A DNA stretch of 64,000 nt from JBCDKH01 sp964388485 (GCA_964388485.1 CAYMAS010000002.1:62001-126000); one strand, 5' to 3'; positions 32,749-43,387 are shown, counted from the first letter of the stretch. Program-made: numbers and translations. The notes: generated by a model from the sequence alone, not told the origin.

Positions 32749-35079
32749 CTACTTCTTGGCGGCCTTCTGGTAGTCGTAGTAGGTCTTGATGTTGCGTGTG
32801 TAGTACCCGCCGGCGCGGCTGCGGACGGCATTGAGAACGACGCCAAGGTGTTCGACGTTGAGCGACGCCAAGGAGTCGCGGAGCCGGCCGAGCAGGCCGC
32901 GCGTGCTGCTGCGTGCGCGGACGACGCTGATGACGCCGTCGACCTGCGGGGCCAGGGCACCGGTCTCGCTCGTGAAGAGGATCGGTCCCGAGTCGAAGAC
33001 GACGATGTCGTAGCCCTCGAAAGCCCGGTCGAGCACGTCGAGGAAGCCGTTGTTCTCGATCAATTCGGTCGCCGTCGCCTTCTCCGGCTTAGGCCCGCTG
33101 GTGAGGACGTGCAGATTCGGCACGCTCTCGACGGCGGCGACGCAGTCATCGAATTGCTCGACGTCCTGCATCGCGGTCGAGAAGCCGACGTCGTTGTCGA
33201 GGCCGAAGACCTTGTGAATGCCGGGTCGACGGAAGTTGGCGTCGACGAGCAAGACGCTGCGACCGTTCAAGGCGAGTCCGGCCGCGAGGTTGCAGGCGAC
33301 GGTGGTTTTGCCGTCACCCGGCTGCGGGCTGGTGACGAGGATGGACCGCGTGCTCTCCAGAGGCGCGACGTGCGCCAGTCGGCTGCGAACCATGCGGTAC
33401 TGCTCCGCCGTCATCGAGTGCGGCGAGTGGGCGATGCTCATCGCCAGCGGCCGATCTCCGTCGGTGGCCTCGGGATCGTCGCTCTCGTCGGGAATGGTGC
33501 CGAGGACGGCGAGGTTGCCGCGGAGCACGTCGCGCGGACTCTTGACGGTGGTGTCGAGCACTTCTCGAAGGAAGGCCAAGCCGACGACGCTGCCGACGCC
33601 TACGAAGAGGCAGGCGGCGACTGTCAGCGGCAGCCGCGGAAAGTCCGGGCTCGTCGGCGGCGTGACGGGCTGGTACCACTGCAGCACCTTGCTCGGCTGT
33701 GCAACCGCGGCACGGCGAAGGAGTTCCAGACGAATCTCCATCTCGTTGACCGTCTGGGCCAACGCCTGGCGATCACGGTTGAGCTTCTCGAGCTCAGCGG
33801 CATCGTTCTCGAGCTGTGCGAGCTCGGCGTTGAGGCGACGAACTTCAACCGTCGCTTCTTCGAGCCGATCTTCGGCCGACTCGACCAGCCCGGTCAGCTG
33901 TGAGATGACGTTCCCGCGGGCTTGGGCACGGGCGTCGGTGCGGGCATTCTCCAGTTCGATCTGTGTGATGTCGATCTGATTGCGGAGTGCCGAGACGACC
34001 GGGTGACTGTCGCCCAGACGGTCCCGCTGCAGAGCGAGACTTTGACGGTCAATTTCAAGCCGTTGTTCGAGCCGCTGGATGGACGGATTTTGGTTCACCA
34101 TCGCCTCGACCATCGCCGGATCAGCGCCGCGGCTGATGGCGTCTTCAGCGGTGGACAGCTGCTGGCGAAGCGTGAGGGCTTCCTTGGTCGCCTCACCTTG
34201 CTCCCTCAGTGCCTGGTTTAGCAGGCCGCGTTGCGTGGTCAGCGTGTTGGCGGCGTCACCGGCACCGGCCCCGTCGCTGCGGACCTGACGGATCTGGCGG
34301 TCAAGGTCGTTGAGCGCCTCGCGACGGTTGCCAACGATGCGTTCGAGCTCGTCAATCTCCGAATCGAGCCGGCGGCCTAGCTGCTCATCGAGCTGCTCGA
34401 TCCGCGTGTTGGCGATGACGTTGAGCAGCTGGTGAGCGTCTGTCGGGTTGTCAGCCTTGAAGCTGATGTTGATCAACTCCGACCCTCGACGCGGCGAGGC
34501 GCTGAAGCTCTCGACAAGCTCCTGTGCCGCCTTTTGCGAATCGAACTGGCCGCCCGCGCCTTTGGCTACCTTGTTGAGCCATTGGCTGTTGCGGACCGTC
34601 TCGCTCTCGTTGACGATTTCCGTCATGACGGCAGGACTCGCCAAGCCGGCGGCCTGCGTCTGCAGGAGCACTTCCAGGTTCGTCTGCCGCAGGCCACGGA
34701 CGGCCGTGTCATCGCCGAGCGGTCGAAATTCCTGCTCGGGCTGGACGAAGAGTTGCCCCTCGGCCTTGTAGCTGATGTAGTTGTCCTTGAGCCACTCGTT
34801 CAGGAAGTATCCCGCCACGCCGCTGAGCACGAACGCCAAAACGATGAAGATCAGGTTCTCTCGCAGGACTCGAATGACGTCGTTGCCGGTCAGGCTCGTC
34901 GACCCGCCGGCTTGCGCCGGGCCGGCCGGGAGACTGACGGGCGTCGACAGCACCGGCATGCTCGGCATCGCGGGCAGGCTCGTGCCGTTGGCTCCGTGCG
35001 AGTGGCCGTTGGTGTGGCCGTTGCGACCACGCGGGTCAGGCCCCTGATCGTGTCGAGCGGTTTGCGGAAGCGTGGTCAT
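32749..35079 (-). CDS. Polysaccharide co-polymerase / tyrosine autokinase (Wzc/CpsD-like)
   Basis: A 776-residue inner-membrane protein. After a disordered N-terminus (about 1-60, Gly/His/Asn rich) comes a transmembrane helix (LIFIVLAFVLSGVAGYFL), the Wzz/PCP domain and a long coiled coil (residues about 215-480), then a second helix near 500 (LPLTVAACLFVGVGSVVGL). The C-terminal BY-kinase has Walker A SPQPGDGKTTVACNLA (Lys591), Walker A' VLLVDANFRRP and a Walker B region VVFDSGPILF. The tail has a short Tyr cluster (GGYYTRNIKTYYDYQ) for autophosphorylation. It controls chain length and export of the surface polysaccharide made by the genes that follow in this region. Confidence 0.93.
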   Translation of the reverse strand: MTTLPQTARHDQGPDPRGRNGHTNGHSHGANGTSLPAMPSMPVLSTPVSLPAGPAQAGGSTSLTGNDVIRVLRENLIFIVLAFVLSGVAGYFLNEWLKDNYISYKAEGQLFVQPEQEFRPLGDDTAVRGLRQTNLEVLLQTQAAGLASPAVMTEIVNESETVRNSQWLNKVAKGAGGQFDSQKAAQELVESFSASPRRGSELINISFKADNPTDAHQLLNVIANTRIEQLDEQLGRRLDSEIDELERIVGNRREALNDLDRQIRQVRSDGAGAGDAANTLTTQRGLLNQALREQGEATKEALTLRQQLSTAEDAISRGADPAMVEAMVNQNPSIQRLEQRLEIDRQSLALQRDRLGDSHPVVSALRNQIDITQIELENARTDARAQARGNVISQLTGLVESAEDRLEEATVEVRRLNAELAQLENDAAELEKLNRDRQALAQTVNEMEIRLELLRRAAVAQPSKVLQWYQPVTPPTSPDFPRLPLTVAACLFVGVGSVVGLAFLREVLDTTVKSPRDVLRGNLAVLGTIPDESDDPEATDGDRPLAMSIAHSPHSMTAEQYRMVRSRLAHVAPLESTRSILVTSPQPGDGKTTVACNLAAGLALNGRSVLLVDANFRRPGIHKVFGLDNDVGFSTAMQDVEQFDDCVAAVESVPNLHVLTSGPKPEKATATELIENNGFLDVLDRAFEGYDIVVFDSGPILFTSETGALAPQVDGVISVVRARSSTRGLLGRLRDSLASLNVEHLGVVLNAVRSRAGGYYTRNIKTYYDYQKAAKK

Positions 35080-35233
35080 GGCAAGTAGCAGTGCGAGCGT
35101 GGCTGACGGTGCTTTGTAGGATCGCGTGCGAGTGTGAGCGGCAGATGTGCGTCAGGCTTTCGTGCAGGTCGATTCGCCGCATCTGAGACGAAGATGCGAC
35201 ATGAAGCAACCTGACGCCACTCGACAGATGGGT

Positions 35234-38200
35234 TCATCCCTCCGTCTCAGCATCGGCGGCATCGATCTGATCCTTAAGCCGCTGGGCGGCGGCACGAAGT
35301 TCGGACAACAGCTCTTCGTCGCCAGGCCGACGCGTCTCGCGGTCTTCGAGACGACGGAGCAGGAACTCGATGCCGACCTCCGTGTTTTCCAAAGCTGCCT
35401 CCAGATCGCCCGTCGCTTCCAAGGCGACGGCCAGATGGCGGAAGACCTCGGGGAAGAGCGCGTCGTCGCGCTCGGCAATCGTCCGAGCCCGCTGGAGCAG
35501 ACGAATCGCTTCCTGGAGCTCATCCTCGTTGCCGTCGAGGATGGCCAGTTGGGCCTTCGACCAGCCGAGTGTGTCGATCACGCTGGGCGTTGGTTCGTTG
35601 CCGCTGGGCCGCTGTCGCTCCGTGTCGAGATCGACCGCCTGCTGCGACCGCTCGACGGCTTCGCTCAGGTATCGACGACGGGCTTCGTCGGACGTGCCTT
35701 CGCGGTCAGCCAGAAGCGTGAGCGTGTAAGCGAGGTTGTTGTTAACGCCGATGCTGTCGGGCGACAGCTCACGGGCGCGGCGGAAGGCGTTGATGCTTTC
35801 CTCCAGCCGCGGCGGCTGGCTGCTGAGGTAGAGCGTGCCGAGCTGTTGCTGGAACGCCGCTTCCTGCTGCGGCGACATGCCGTTGCCGGCATCAAGGGCC
35901 TGTCGCACGTTTTGCAGCAACTCGATCGCCCGGTCGTAGTTGCCGGCTTGAGCGAAGAGACGCGTGGCGGCGTAGGTGGCCGGCACGTCGATCGGGTCGG
36001 CTTCGACCTGATCCTCGATCAACGCATAAGCCGCATCGATGCCGACGTCTTTCTCCATCTCGAGCAGCACCTGAGCCGCCCCCTGTTGGCCGCGAGCGGC
36101 CAGAGTCAGCTGATAGGCATTGGCGTACGCCTCGCGAGCGGCACGGTCCCGACCTGACGCTGCCAAGGCCTCTGCCTGACGACGCGCCAGCCACCACGGC
36201 AACTGGTTAGCGTCGCCACCGAGCCGCTGGCCCCAAAACTCGACTTGGCGAAGCGCCTCGTCGGCCCGGCCGAACTGCAGGAGCAGGTCGAGGTAGCCAT
36301 TCAGGTACGACGGCACATTGGCGGCAAGCGTGTCAGCTCCCTGCGGCGCCACGCCGCTCTCGGCGAAGCCGCGTTGCACCTCGACGGACTGTTCCAAGGC
36401 ACGTCGGCCGTAGTTGATCGCGTCGTTGCCGCGGTTGCGAAGGGCTTCCATCCGGGCTCGGGCCAGGAGCAGGATCGGACTGTCGGCGGCCTCGGTGCCA
36501 TCGGCACCGCGGAAATAGCGATCCGCCGCCTCAAAGTCGGGCGGGCTGACCGCCAGCCGCATCTGGGCCAGCGACAGTCGTGCCTGCACGTCGCCGGCGC
36601 GGATGTCGAGCAGACGACGCAACGCGTTTTCCGCTTCGTCACGCTCACCCAGTTCCTGGTAGACCCGGGCGAGATTGCGGTAGGCGTCGAGGTTGCTCGG
36701 CCGAAGCTCGATTGAGCGTTCGAAGTCGTCGACCGCCTCCTGCAGATCGCCGTCTTCGATCTGCCCACGTGCGACGGCTCGGAGGTAGAGCAGATCGGCA
36801 TTGTGGCCGAGCGACTCGAGTCCCTCATTCGCATAGTCGAGAGCGGCCTGAGCATTGCCGCGTCGAAGTTCGGCGAGGGTTGCTGCCGAGTAAGCGGTGG
36901 AGCTGATGTCGTCGCCTTTCATCGCTTGGGCGAGTTCGTCATAAAGACGCTCCTTCTCCTCGCCCGTCGCTCCGGTCGCCCGTGCCGCCAGCAGCGAGAC
37001 GATGCGGTTGGAGACGGTCGGCAGATCCTCGAAGCCGCTCAGAACATCGATGGCATCTCGCGTCTGGCCCTGCTGGCTCAGCAGCTGCGACAAAGCCAGA
37101 CGCATCGACGCCTGCCGCGTTCGCGGGGCATCGGCGGGGATCGTGTTGAGGTGCCGGCGGACGACCTGCTCGGCACCGGTGATGTTGTCGTCATTGGCGT
37201 AGAAGGTCGCAGCAGCAGCGACTGCGGACGCATCGGCGATGAGCGTCTCGGGGTGCGTGGGCGTCATGCGTTCGTCGAAGAACGTCCGCACGGTCTGCCG
37301 AGCTTCACCACCGGCGGCGACACCAAGGTTCGCCAGGAACCGAACCAGATTGCCCGGTTCTTCCGCAAATGCGACGGCCTCGGCTGCCTCGGCCACCCCT
37401 TCAGCGGCCAGTGCCGTCACACGGTCTGTTTCACCCTTGCGACGAGCGTTGGCGATGGCAGCGACGTAGCCCTCGAGCAGCTGCTGCCGCAACGCAAGGT
37501 TGTCCGGATCGGCTTCGGCCCGCTCACGACGCTTCGCCAGCACCGGTGCGGCATCGCCGTAACCGAGTTCCAGAGCATCAAGCGCTGCGAGCAGTCGCGG
37601 GTCGTTTCGCCGCTGAGCCAACCCGCGTTCGATGGCGGCCTTGGATTCTTCGATCCGCCCGGCCTGTTCGAAGGCGGTGGCGGCTTCGATGACGACGCGA
37701 AGGTCGGTCGGGGCCAGTCGAAGCGCTTGCTCCGCCGCCTCGGCCGCTTCGCCGGGCTCACCGGAAAGACGGAGGGTCTCAGAAAGCAGCCGCTGAGCTT
37801 CGGCCATTGATGGATAAGCGTCGGCAGTTCTTGTCGCCAGCTCCAGAGCCGATTCGAGATCACCTTCGGCCATCGTCAGGCGAATCCGGTAGATCTCGCC
37901 GCCGGCACCGTCGGCACCACGACTGCCGAGACGGTCCGCCACGACTCGGGCGTCGTCGAGACGTTTGGCCTGCAGGTAGAGACCGAAGAGCAACTCGTCC
38001 GCACGGTTCCGCTCGGCGGTGCGAGTGGAGTCGTCGTAGCCGTCGACGAGGCCTTCGACCAGTTCAATGGCTCTTGCCGTGTCTCCCTGCTGTTGCGCAA
38101 GCTGGGCTTGGACGATGGTACTGGTGTTCTCGTCGAGGCCGACCGTGCGGTTACCTGCAAGACGCTCCAGGGCCAACTTTGCCGTCTCGCTGTCGGGCAG

Positions 38201-40207
38201 GCCCTGGAGGATGGTGATGGCTCCGTCGCGATCGCCGCGGCTGCTGGCAACCTGAGCGGCGATGAGGCCGATCTGTTCATCTTCGGGGAACTCTTCGAGC
38301 AGTTCGTCCGCCAGCCGAGCGGCGAGATCCATGTCCGACGCCGCGAAAGCGACCTGGATCTTGGAAATCTTCTCTTCCCGCGTGCCTTCGGGCAGGTTCT
38401 CGAGCTGGCCGGTCAACGCGATGCGGATGCGCTGGAGCGACTGCTGCGTTGCCTCCGGCAAAGCGTCCTTGACCCGATCGAGGCGGTCGAGGACGTCCAT
38501 CGCTCGCTGCTTGTCACCCGAGAGCCGGTACAACTCCGCCAGCCGAAGGCCGTCGGCGACCGTCCCGGCGAGGTTGAAGGCTCGCTGCAGGTACTCGGTT
38601 TCGGCACCGGCCTGACCGCTTTCACGGTTGATGTCGGCCAGGAGACGCAGCATGTCGACCCGCTCACGACGAGCGGCGGCACTGTCGTTTTGTTCCAACT
38701 CCCGCAGCGCCCGCTCGAGCGTCTCGAGCCCGGCGAACGTTTCACCGGCAGCGACCTGGAGCTGGCCCTCGACGCGGCGGACGGCGAACGTCTTGGGAAG
38801 CGACAGCAACGCCGCCTGCTCCTCATATGCCGCCAACGCTTCCTCGGCATCGGCGAGCAGCGTCCGCTGCGATGCAGCCGTCGCATCACCCCTGCGACGC
38901 TCCGCCCGACGCTCTTCGAGCAACGAGTCCGCCAGGAACAGGCCGATCTGGGCCTTGTTCTCGCGGGCCTGCAGACCAGCGAAGCCCGGCACCTGCGGCA
39001 GCGGCTCCTCCGCACGCTCCGACGCCGCACGCATCACCTGGCTGGCTTGGGCGTGCTGGTTCCGCTCGCGAAGCTGATCGGCATAGATTCGGGCCGCCCG
39101 GACGCTCCAAGGCCGCTCGTCGTACATCTTCTCGAGCAACGCCTCAATCTCCGGATCGGCAGCGTTACGACGACGCAGCGTCTCGGCGAGGTTGTAGTGA
39201 ACGTCGGCGTAGATGGTCTCGAACGTGTCACGCTCGGCATCGACCTCTTCGATTGCACGACGCAGGTACTGCACCGCCTTGTCGCGATAGGACTCGGCGG
39301 CCTCGTCGCCCGCATTGCGAGCGGTAACGGCGTCGGGCTCCTCGTTGGCATCGCGAGCGGCCCGCGCGACGTCGAACTGGGCGAGGTTGTTGGCCAGGAA
39401 GGCAATCGTCTCGAACGCCTGACCCAAGTGCGTGTAGGCAGAGGCGGTGTCCGTGGGGAAGCCGTCTCGCGGCTCGTGACCGTCCTCGAGCGCTGCCGCA
39501 GCGGCTTCGACATCGGCGACGAACTGGTCGAACGTCGCCTGCTGGTCCTCCCGCGTCACGCCCGGCCTCGACATCTGCAAGCCGACCGCGGTCCGCATCG
39601 CCCGCAGACCGGTGCCATCGACCGGATCGTTCGCCACGACAGCCGCGGCTTCGGCGCGGGCCTGCTCGATGTCCTCTTCAGTGATCTCCTCGCTCGTCAC
39701 ACTCGACAGATCCACGGTCGCCGCGGCTCGGAAGACGAGGGCTTCGGGATCGTCCGGCTCGAGGGCGAGGATCTTGTTCGCAACGTCACGAATCTGCAAC
39801 GCCGCCCGGCTCGGTTGGCCGGCACGGAAGGTGGGGTTGTCGGCATGAAACCGCAAGAGCCGCCGCATCGCCTCAACGTTGCTCGTGTCGTCGCCGACGA
39901 CCTGCTCGAGAATCTGCGACATTTGCTGCAGCTTTTCGCCGCCATCCTCTTCGTCTGCCGTGAGCTTCGCGACGTTGTCGACGACCTTGAGGCCGTACTC
40001 CGCGATCTGCGTCGCCCGATAAGCCTTGCCCCACTGGTCGGCGGCCTTCTGCCACTGGCCCGCTTCTTCGAACTCCATTGCGCGGTTGACGGCACGCTCC
40101 GGGTTGTCGCGATACGCACGCCCCGCCAGGAACAAGCCGAGTCCGCCGAGGGCGACGACGACGGCGAGGATGATGAGCAGGTTGGTGTTGAGCCGTTTGC
40201 GGGCCAT
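35234..40207 (-). CDS. Giant TPR protein of the exosortase/polysaccharide locus
   Basis: About 1657 residues from ATG 40207 (MARKRLNTNLLIILAVVVALGGLGLFLAG, an N-terminal membrane anchor); the TTG at 40288 would add 27 residues. The rest is dozens of TPR-like helix pairs, for example NAEEA-type stretches such as LAYVYQELGERDEAENALRR-like units (seen as LARVYQELGERDEAENAL), AIELLQNVRQALDAG and AFRRARELSPDSIGVNNNLAYTL. Such long TPR proteins (PrsT/EpsD-like) accompany exosortase loci and are thought to link polymer export with protein sorting. It sits between the Wzc-like kinase and EpsI on the same strand. Partner and stoichiometry are unknown. Confidence 0.82.
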   Translation of the reverse strand: MARKRLNTNLLIILAVVVALGGLGLFLAGRAYRDNPERAVNRAMEFEEAGQWQKAADQWGKAYRATQIAEYGLKVVDNVAKLTADEEDGGEKLQQMSQILEQVVGDDTSNVEAMRRLLRFHADNPTFRAGQPSRAALQIRDVANKILALEPDDPEALVFRAAATVDLSSVTSEEITEEDIEQARAEAAAVVANDPVDGTGLRAMRTAVGLQMSRPGVTREDQQATFDQFVADVEAAAAALEDGHEPRDGFPTDTASAYTHLGQAFETIAFLANNLAQFDVARAARDANEEPDAVTARNAGDEAAESYRDKAVQYLRRAIEEVDAERDTFETIYADVHYNLAETLRRRNAADPEIEALLEKMYDERPWSVRAARIYADQLRERNQHAQASQVMRAASERAEEPLPQVPGFAGLQARENKAQIGLFLADSLLEERRAERRRGDATAASQRTLLADAEEALAAYEEQAALLSLPKTFAVRRVEGQLQVAAGETFAGLETLERALRELEQNDSAAARRERVDMLRLLADINRESGQAGAETEYLQRAFNLAGTVADGLRLAELYRLSGDKQRAMDVLDRLDRVKDALPEATQQSLQRIRIALTGQLENLPEGTREEKISKIQVAFAASDMDLAARLADELLEEFPEDEQIGLIAAQVASSRGDRDGAITILQGLPDSETAKLALERLAGNRTVGLDENTSTIVQAQLAQQQGDTARAIELVEGLVDGYDDSTRTAERNRADELLFGLYLQAKRLDDARVVADRLGSRGADGAGGEIYRIRLTMAEGDLESALELATRTADAYPSMAEAQRLLSETLRLSGEPGEAAEAAEQALRLAPTDLRVVIEAATAFEQAGRIEESKAAIERGLAQRRNDPRLLAALDALELGYGDAAPVLAKRRERAEADPDNLALRQQLLEGYVAAIANARRKGETDRVTALAAEGVAEAAEAVAFAEEPGNLVRFLANLGVAAGGEARQTVRTFFDERMTPTHPETLIADASAVAAAATFYANDDNITGAEQVVRRHLNTIPADAPRTRQASMRLALSQLLSQQGQTRDAIDVLSGFEDLPTVSNRIVSLLAARATGATGEEKERLYDELAQAMKGDDISSTAYSAATLAELRRGNAQAALDYANEGLESLGHNADLLYLRAVARGQIEDGDLQEAVDDFERSIELRPSNLDAYRNLARVYQELGERDEAENALRRLLDIRAGDVQARLSLAQMRLAVSPPDFEAADRYFRGADGTEAADSPILLLARARMEALRNRGNDAINYGRRALEQSVEVQRGFAESGVAPQGADTLAANVPSYLNGYLDLLLQFGRADEALRQVEFWGQRLGGDANQLPWWLARRQAEALAASGRDRAAREAYANAYQLTLAARGQQGAAQVLLEMEKDVGIDAAYALIEDQVEADPIDVPATYAATRLFAQAGNYDRAIELLQNVRQALDAGNGMSPQQEAAFQQQLGTLYLSSQPPRLEESINAFRRARELSPDSIGVNNNLAYTLTLLADREGTSDEARRRYLSEAVERSQQAVDLDTERQRPSGNEPTPSVIDTLGWSKAQLAILDGNEDELQEAIRLLQRARTIAERDDALFPEVFRHLAVALEATGDLEAALENTEVGIEFLLRRLEDRETRRPGDEELLSELRAAAQRLKDQIDAADAETEG

Positions 40208-40346
40208 GATCGGCGGTCGGTGGTTCGGCGGACGCGACGCGTCCGGTGGTGGTGGTAAGGGAACCGGGGCACGAAGCGTATCAGTCAAGGTCGCCGGTGC
40301 GCAGTCCGCGGCACGAGCCCGCTAAAAGCGTCATTTCCCCGGTGAC

Positions 40347-41285
40347 TCACTCGGCGGCGACGACTTCGTTCCAGTCAGGCAGGATGTTTTCGACCTCCGG
40401 CAACGCGTGGTTGAGGAACTCCGTCAAATCCTCGACTGCTTCGGTCTCCTCCGCCTCGCCGCTGAGGCCGAGCGTGGCGACCTCGATCTTGGCGAAATAA
40501 GCGTGCGTCTCGAAGAGGTTCTGAAGCCGCTTACGGACGCCGGTGATCGCGTCGTGCTCGTAGTCGCCGTTGACGTGGAAGAAGTAGGCGACCCGCTGGA
40601 CCGGCTTCTGGCTACCAACGGACCCGCGGTTGTCCTGAAACGCGGCAAAACTGACGTCGATCTCGCCGCCAGTCGCCTCGGTCTGCTCGGTTGCGACCGG
40701 CAACGTCAGCGTCTCGCGGCCGACCATGTCGAAGCCAGCCCCGAGCATGCAGCGATCGGGGATGTGCGGCACGGTATCGACGCTGCCCGTGTAGTACGCT
40801 ACGTGCAACGTCACGCCGCCCGACTGGCTGTTGCGCCGGACGTTGCGGGCCAGGTGGCTGACGATCTCGTCTGTCTTAAGCTCGGCGTTTTCGTAAGCCT
40901 GCAAGACCTCGTCATCCGCGTAGCGAAGGTCGATGTAGGTCCGCTGGATGTAGTCGGTGGTGCCGAGTTCTTCTTCAATCTCGGCCGGCATGCGAACGTC
41001 GCTGATCGCCAGATACGGGCCGATGCGGGTGGGGATGGTCAGAATGCTGGCCCGCGGCTCGACGGCCTCTTTGCGGAAGTTGAGCTTGAGCGACGGCACC
41101 GCCGCATTGAGCGCGACGGCCGAAACGCCCAACACGAGGCCGACGATGGCGAGTGCACGAAACCGTCGCGCCCGACGCGTCGGATCAGCCGGCGGGACGA
41201 TGGGATCATCCGGTCCCGACGCATAGGCCAAGGGCGGAGTCCTGGAAGCTTCAGGCGGTTGCGACATCTCAGGCGGTAGCGACAT
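40347..41285 (-). CDS. epsI: EpsI-type exosortase-associated protein
   Basis: About 312 residues; starts at ATG 41285 (17-bp overlap with the exosortase gene) or ATG 41267. A transmembrane helix (ALAIVGLVLGVSAVALNAAV, about residues 45-65) is followed by an extracytoplasmic EpsI domain: IPTRIGPYLAISDVRMPAEIEEELG, RTYIDLRYAD, VTLHVAYYTG, HIPDRCMLGAGFDMVGRETL and VAYFFHVNGDYEHD. EpsI is often fused to the exosortase C-terminus or encoded next to it; here it is a separate gene overlapping it. Confidence 0.88.
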   Translation of the reverse strand: MSLPPEMSQPPEASRTPPLAYASGPDDPIVPPADPTRRARRFRALAIVGLVLGVSAVALNAAVPSLKLNFRKEAVEPRASILTIPTRIGPYLAISDVRMPAEIEEELGTTDYIQRTYIDLRYADDEVLQAYENAELKTDEIVSHLARNVRRNSQSGGVTLHVAYYTGSVDTVPHIPDRCMLGAGFDMVGRETLTLPVATEQTEATGGEIDVSFAAFQDNRGSVGSQKPVQRVAYFFHVNGDYEHDAITGVRKRLQNLFETHAYFAKIEVATLGLSGEAEETEAVEDLTEFLNHALPEVENILPDWNEVVAAE

Positions 41286-42612
41286 GGGGATGGCTGGTGG
41301 GTTCGTCGTCTTCAACGTCGACGAAGAGGTTGTCGACGATCCAAACAACGCCGATGAGCAGGAAGAAGGCCGGGATCAGCATGATCAAGCCGGCGAAGTA
41401 GTGGGCGAAGCCGCTGGAGAACTCTTCGCTAACGTAAACGTCCAGGAGGCCCTGACCCGACACGCGGGCGACGTTCATGGCGATGGCGATCGGCACGGCG
41501 GAGGCGACGATCAGCAGCCGTTGCCACATCGGCCGATCACCGAAGAGGAACGCGATGGCCGCACCGGCGGTCAGGAAGGTCATCAGCGACCGCATCCCGG
41601 CACAGGCTTCGGCGACGTTCAGCACCCGCTCCTCGCCGCCGCCCTTGGCAATGATAATCTGCGTGCCCTGCACGTAAGTCTCGACCTGCGAGAGGTTGAG
41701 CACGATAACCGCCACCTTCGCCGCCAGGAACTGCAACGGCAGAGCGACCTTGCTGTAGACCAACTCCGGCCAAGGCAAGGCGAAGACGAGCAATGCGATC
41801 GGGAACCACGCGTACTTCATCACGCCCCAACCTGCGAGCGTCAGGACGGCACCGAAAGTCGCTAGAACCATGCCCAGGTCCTTGAGGTAGTCGTTCTGTC
41901 CCGGCCAGATGCCGTAGCCGCTGAGGAGGATGCCCGCGACCAGTGTGCCGACGCCCCAGTCGAACAGAATTGCCAGCATGCCGAGGAAGGCGGTGGCGAC
42001 CATGAGCGGCCCGACGTATCCGGCAATGGTCGAGCCGGCAAGGCTTTCGACGACGCCGGCGCTGGTGAGCAGCATGCCGGTCAATCCTGCCGCGACGAAG
42101 GCGACGCCGCCGATGAGCCGCGTCCGGCCGAAATCCCAGGCACCCCGCGTGAACAAGGTGAAGGCCGCCTCCGCCAAAGCGACGCCGACGAAGATCCCCG
42201 CCATCGGCAAGAGGAACGGCATGACGTCGCTCAAGGCCTCGACCTTCCGGCCGAACAGCCACGTCGCGGCCGACGCGAAGGCCAACACAGATGACCCGAC
42301 GAGCAGCCACGGCAGCCGCATCGTCGGCAACACCGGCTCATCATTCGCCGCCTGGATCGCCTTCTTGTGGATCCACAGATAAGCGATGCCGATCACCGGC
42401 ACGAGGACCGAGTGGGACCAGTTGTCGCCGTCCTGGCCGTAGATCGGGTTGGTCTTGTTCCAAAGCCGCTCGAGGTTGCGCCAATAGAGCGCGACCATCA
42501 GGCCCAGAACGATGCCGATGCAGGTCCAGGCGTGGGTCGAGAGGCCGAGGAAGCCTTCGTCCTCCCGCGTCGACGCGGAATGGCCGGCAGCGGTGTACGG
42601 GGTGGTAGACAT
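41269..42612 (-). CDS. Exosortase (PEP-CTERM sorting transpeptidase)
   Basis: A 447-residue polytopic membrane protein with about ten helices. The exosortase catalytic triad is in place: Cys337 in NVAEACAGMRSLM, Arg383 in NVARVSGQGLLD and His404 in GFAHYFAG. Upstream hallmarks include YGQDGDNWSHSVLVPVI and VFALPWPELVYSKVALPLQFLAAKVA. It would cleave PEP-CTERM proteins and attach them to a surface polymer, and two likely substrates are encoded in this window (7223-8335 and 26016-29297). The stop overlaps the start of epsI. It is longer than the core family because of several extra helices in the middle (about 100-210). Confidence 0.93.
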   Translation of the reverse strand: MSTTPYTAAGHSASTREDEGFLGLSTHAWTCIGIVLGLMVALYWRNLERLWNKTNPIYGQDGDNWSHSVLVPVIGIAYLWIHKKAIQAANDEPVLPTMRLPWLLVGSSVLAFASAATWLFGRKVEALSDVMPFLLPMAGIFVGVALAEAAFTLFTRGAWDFGRTRLIGGVAFVAAGLTGMLLTSAGVVESLAGSTIAGYVGPLMVATAFLGMLAILFDWGVGTLVAGILLSGYGIWPGQNDYLKDLGMVLATFGAVLTLAGWGVMKYAWFPIALLVFALPWPELVYSKVALPLQFLAAKVAVIVLNLSQVETYVQGTQIIIAKGGGEERVLNVAEACAGMRSLMTFLTAGAAIAFLFGDRPMWQRLLIVASAVPIAIAMNVARVSGQGLLDVYVSEEFSSGFAHYFAGLIMLIPAFFLLIGVVWIVDNLFVDVEDDEPTSHPHVATA

Positions 42613-42886
42613 GCAGCGGGTTCAATAGGGGCGGCGGCGTGGCGACCGTTAAGACGTCGGGGCGACCATCATAACGCACGGCGGCGTCGATCCTACTGGA
42701 GAATCGGACGCCGCCTAAAGGGTCCGGGTTCGGCGTGAGGCTCGGGAGCGTCTGCCGACCAGGAGGCTTGGGTTGTATCGAACCGACGCATGTGCCGGTT
42801 GAGCCGGTCGCAGCACCGACGTCGACCAGAGCGAGAGGTTCGTCTCGCATCTGGTAGGGACCACCGCGACCACCGCGACCACGTGC

Positions 42887-43264
42887 TCACGCCGCGACCG
42901 CGGAAGGTGCGTGCACGTGTGGCTTGACCTGCTCGACAATCGCCTTGAAGCCCTCGGGATCGGCAATCGCGATCTCGCTGAGCATCTTGCGGTTCAAGTC
43001 GATGCCCGCCGCCTGCAGGGCCGGAATAAATCGGCTGTAGCTGATCTCGAACGGCGTGAGGGCCGCGTTGAGCCGGGTGATCCACAGCGAGCGGTAAAGC
43101 CGCTTCTTCTGCTTGCGGTGAGCCGTCGCGTAGGCACCGGCCTTACGAACGGCATCCTTAGCGATGCGGTAGTTCTTGCTTCGCGGGCCGACGAAACCGC
43201 GGGCCTGCTTGAGAATCCGTTTGCGTTTGCGGGCCTGTTTGACGCCGCCCTTGACGCGGGGCAT
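42887..43264 (-). CDS. rplT: 50S ribosomal protein L20
   Basis: A 125-residue protein starting MPRVKGGVKQARKRKRILKQ, with GFVGPRSKNYRIAKDAVRKAGAYAT and RSLWITRLNAALTPFEISYSRFIPAL, all canonical L20. It is 123 bp downstream of rpmI. That spacer has GC-rich inverted segments but I see no clear autoregulatory pseudoknot. infC, which usually leads this operon, is not adjacent. Confidence 0.98.
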   Translation of the reverse strand: MPRVKGGVKQARKRKRILKQARGFVGPRSKNYRIAKDAVRKAGAYATAHRKQKKRLYRSLWITRLNAALTPFEISYSRFIPALQAAGIDLNRKMLSEIAIADPEGFKAIVEQVKPHVHAPSAVAA

Positions 43265-43387
43265 GGGGTAGTCCTTTGAGTAGAGGGGTCCAGGGGCACG
43301 CCGCGACCGCGGTCACGGGGCTTGGCCGGGCCGACGCCGTGTCAGCCGCTTGGCAGGGACGCGACGGGCGCGTCCAGAATCGTGGGG

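Noticed and set aside
38093..40258. Open frame of 721 codons on the plus strand
   Set aside because: It is antisense to the giant TPR gene; high third-position GC keeps the opposite strand open. No domain, signal or ribosome site.
43265..43387. Autoregulatory leader for rplT
   Set aside because: The spacer has GC-rich inverted segments but I could not trace an L20-binding structure or pseudoknot.
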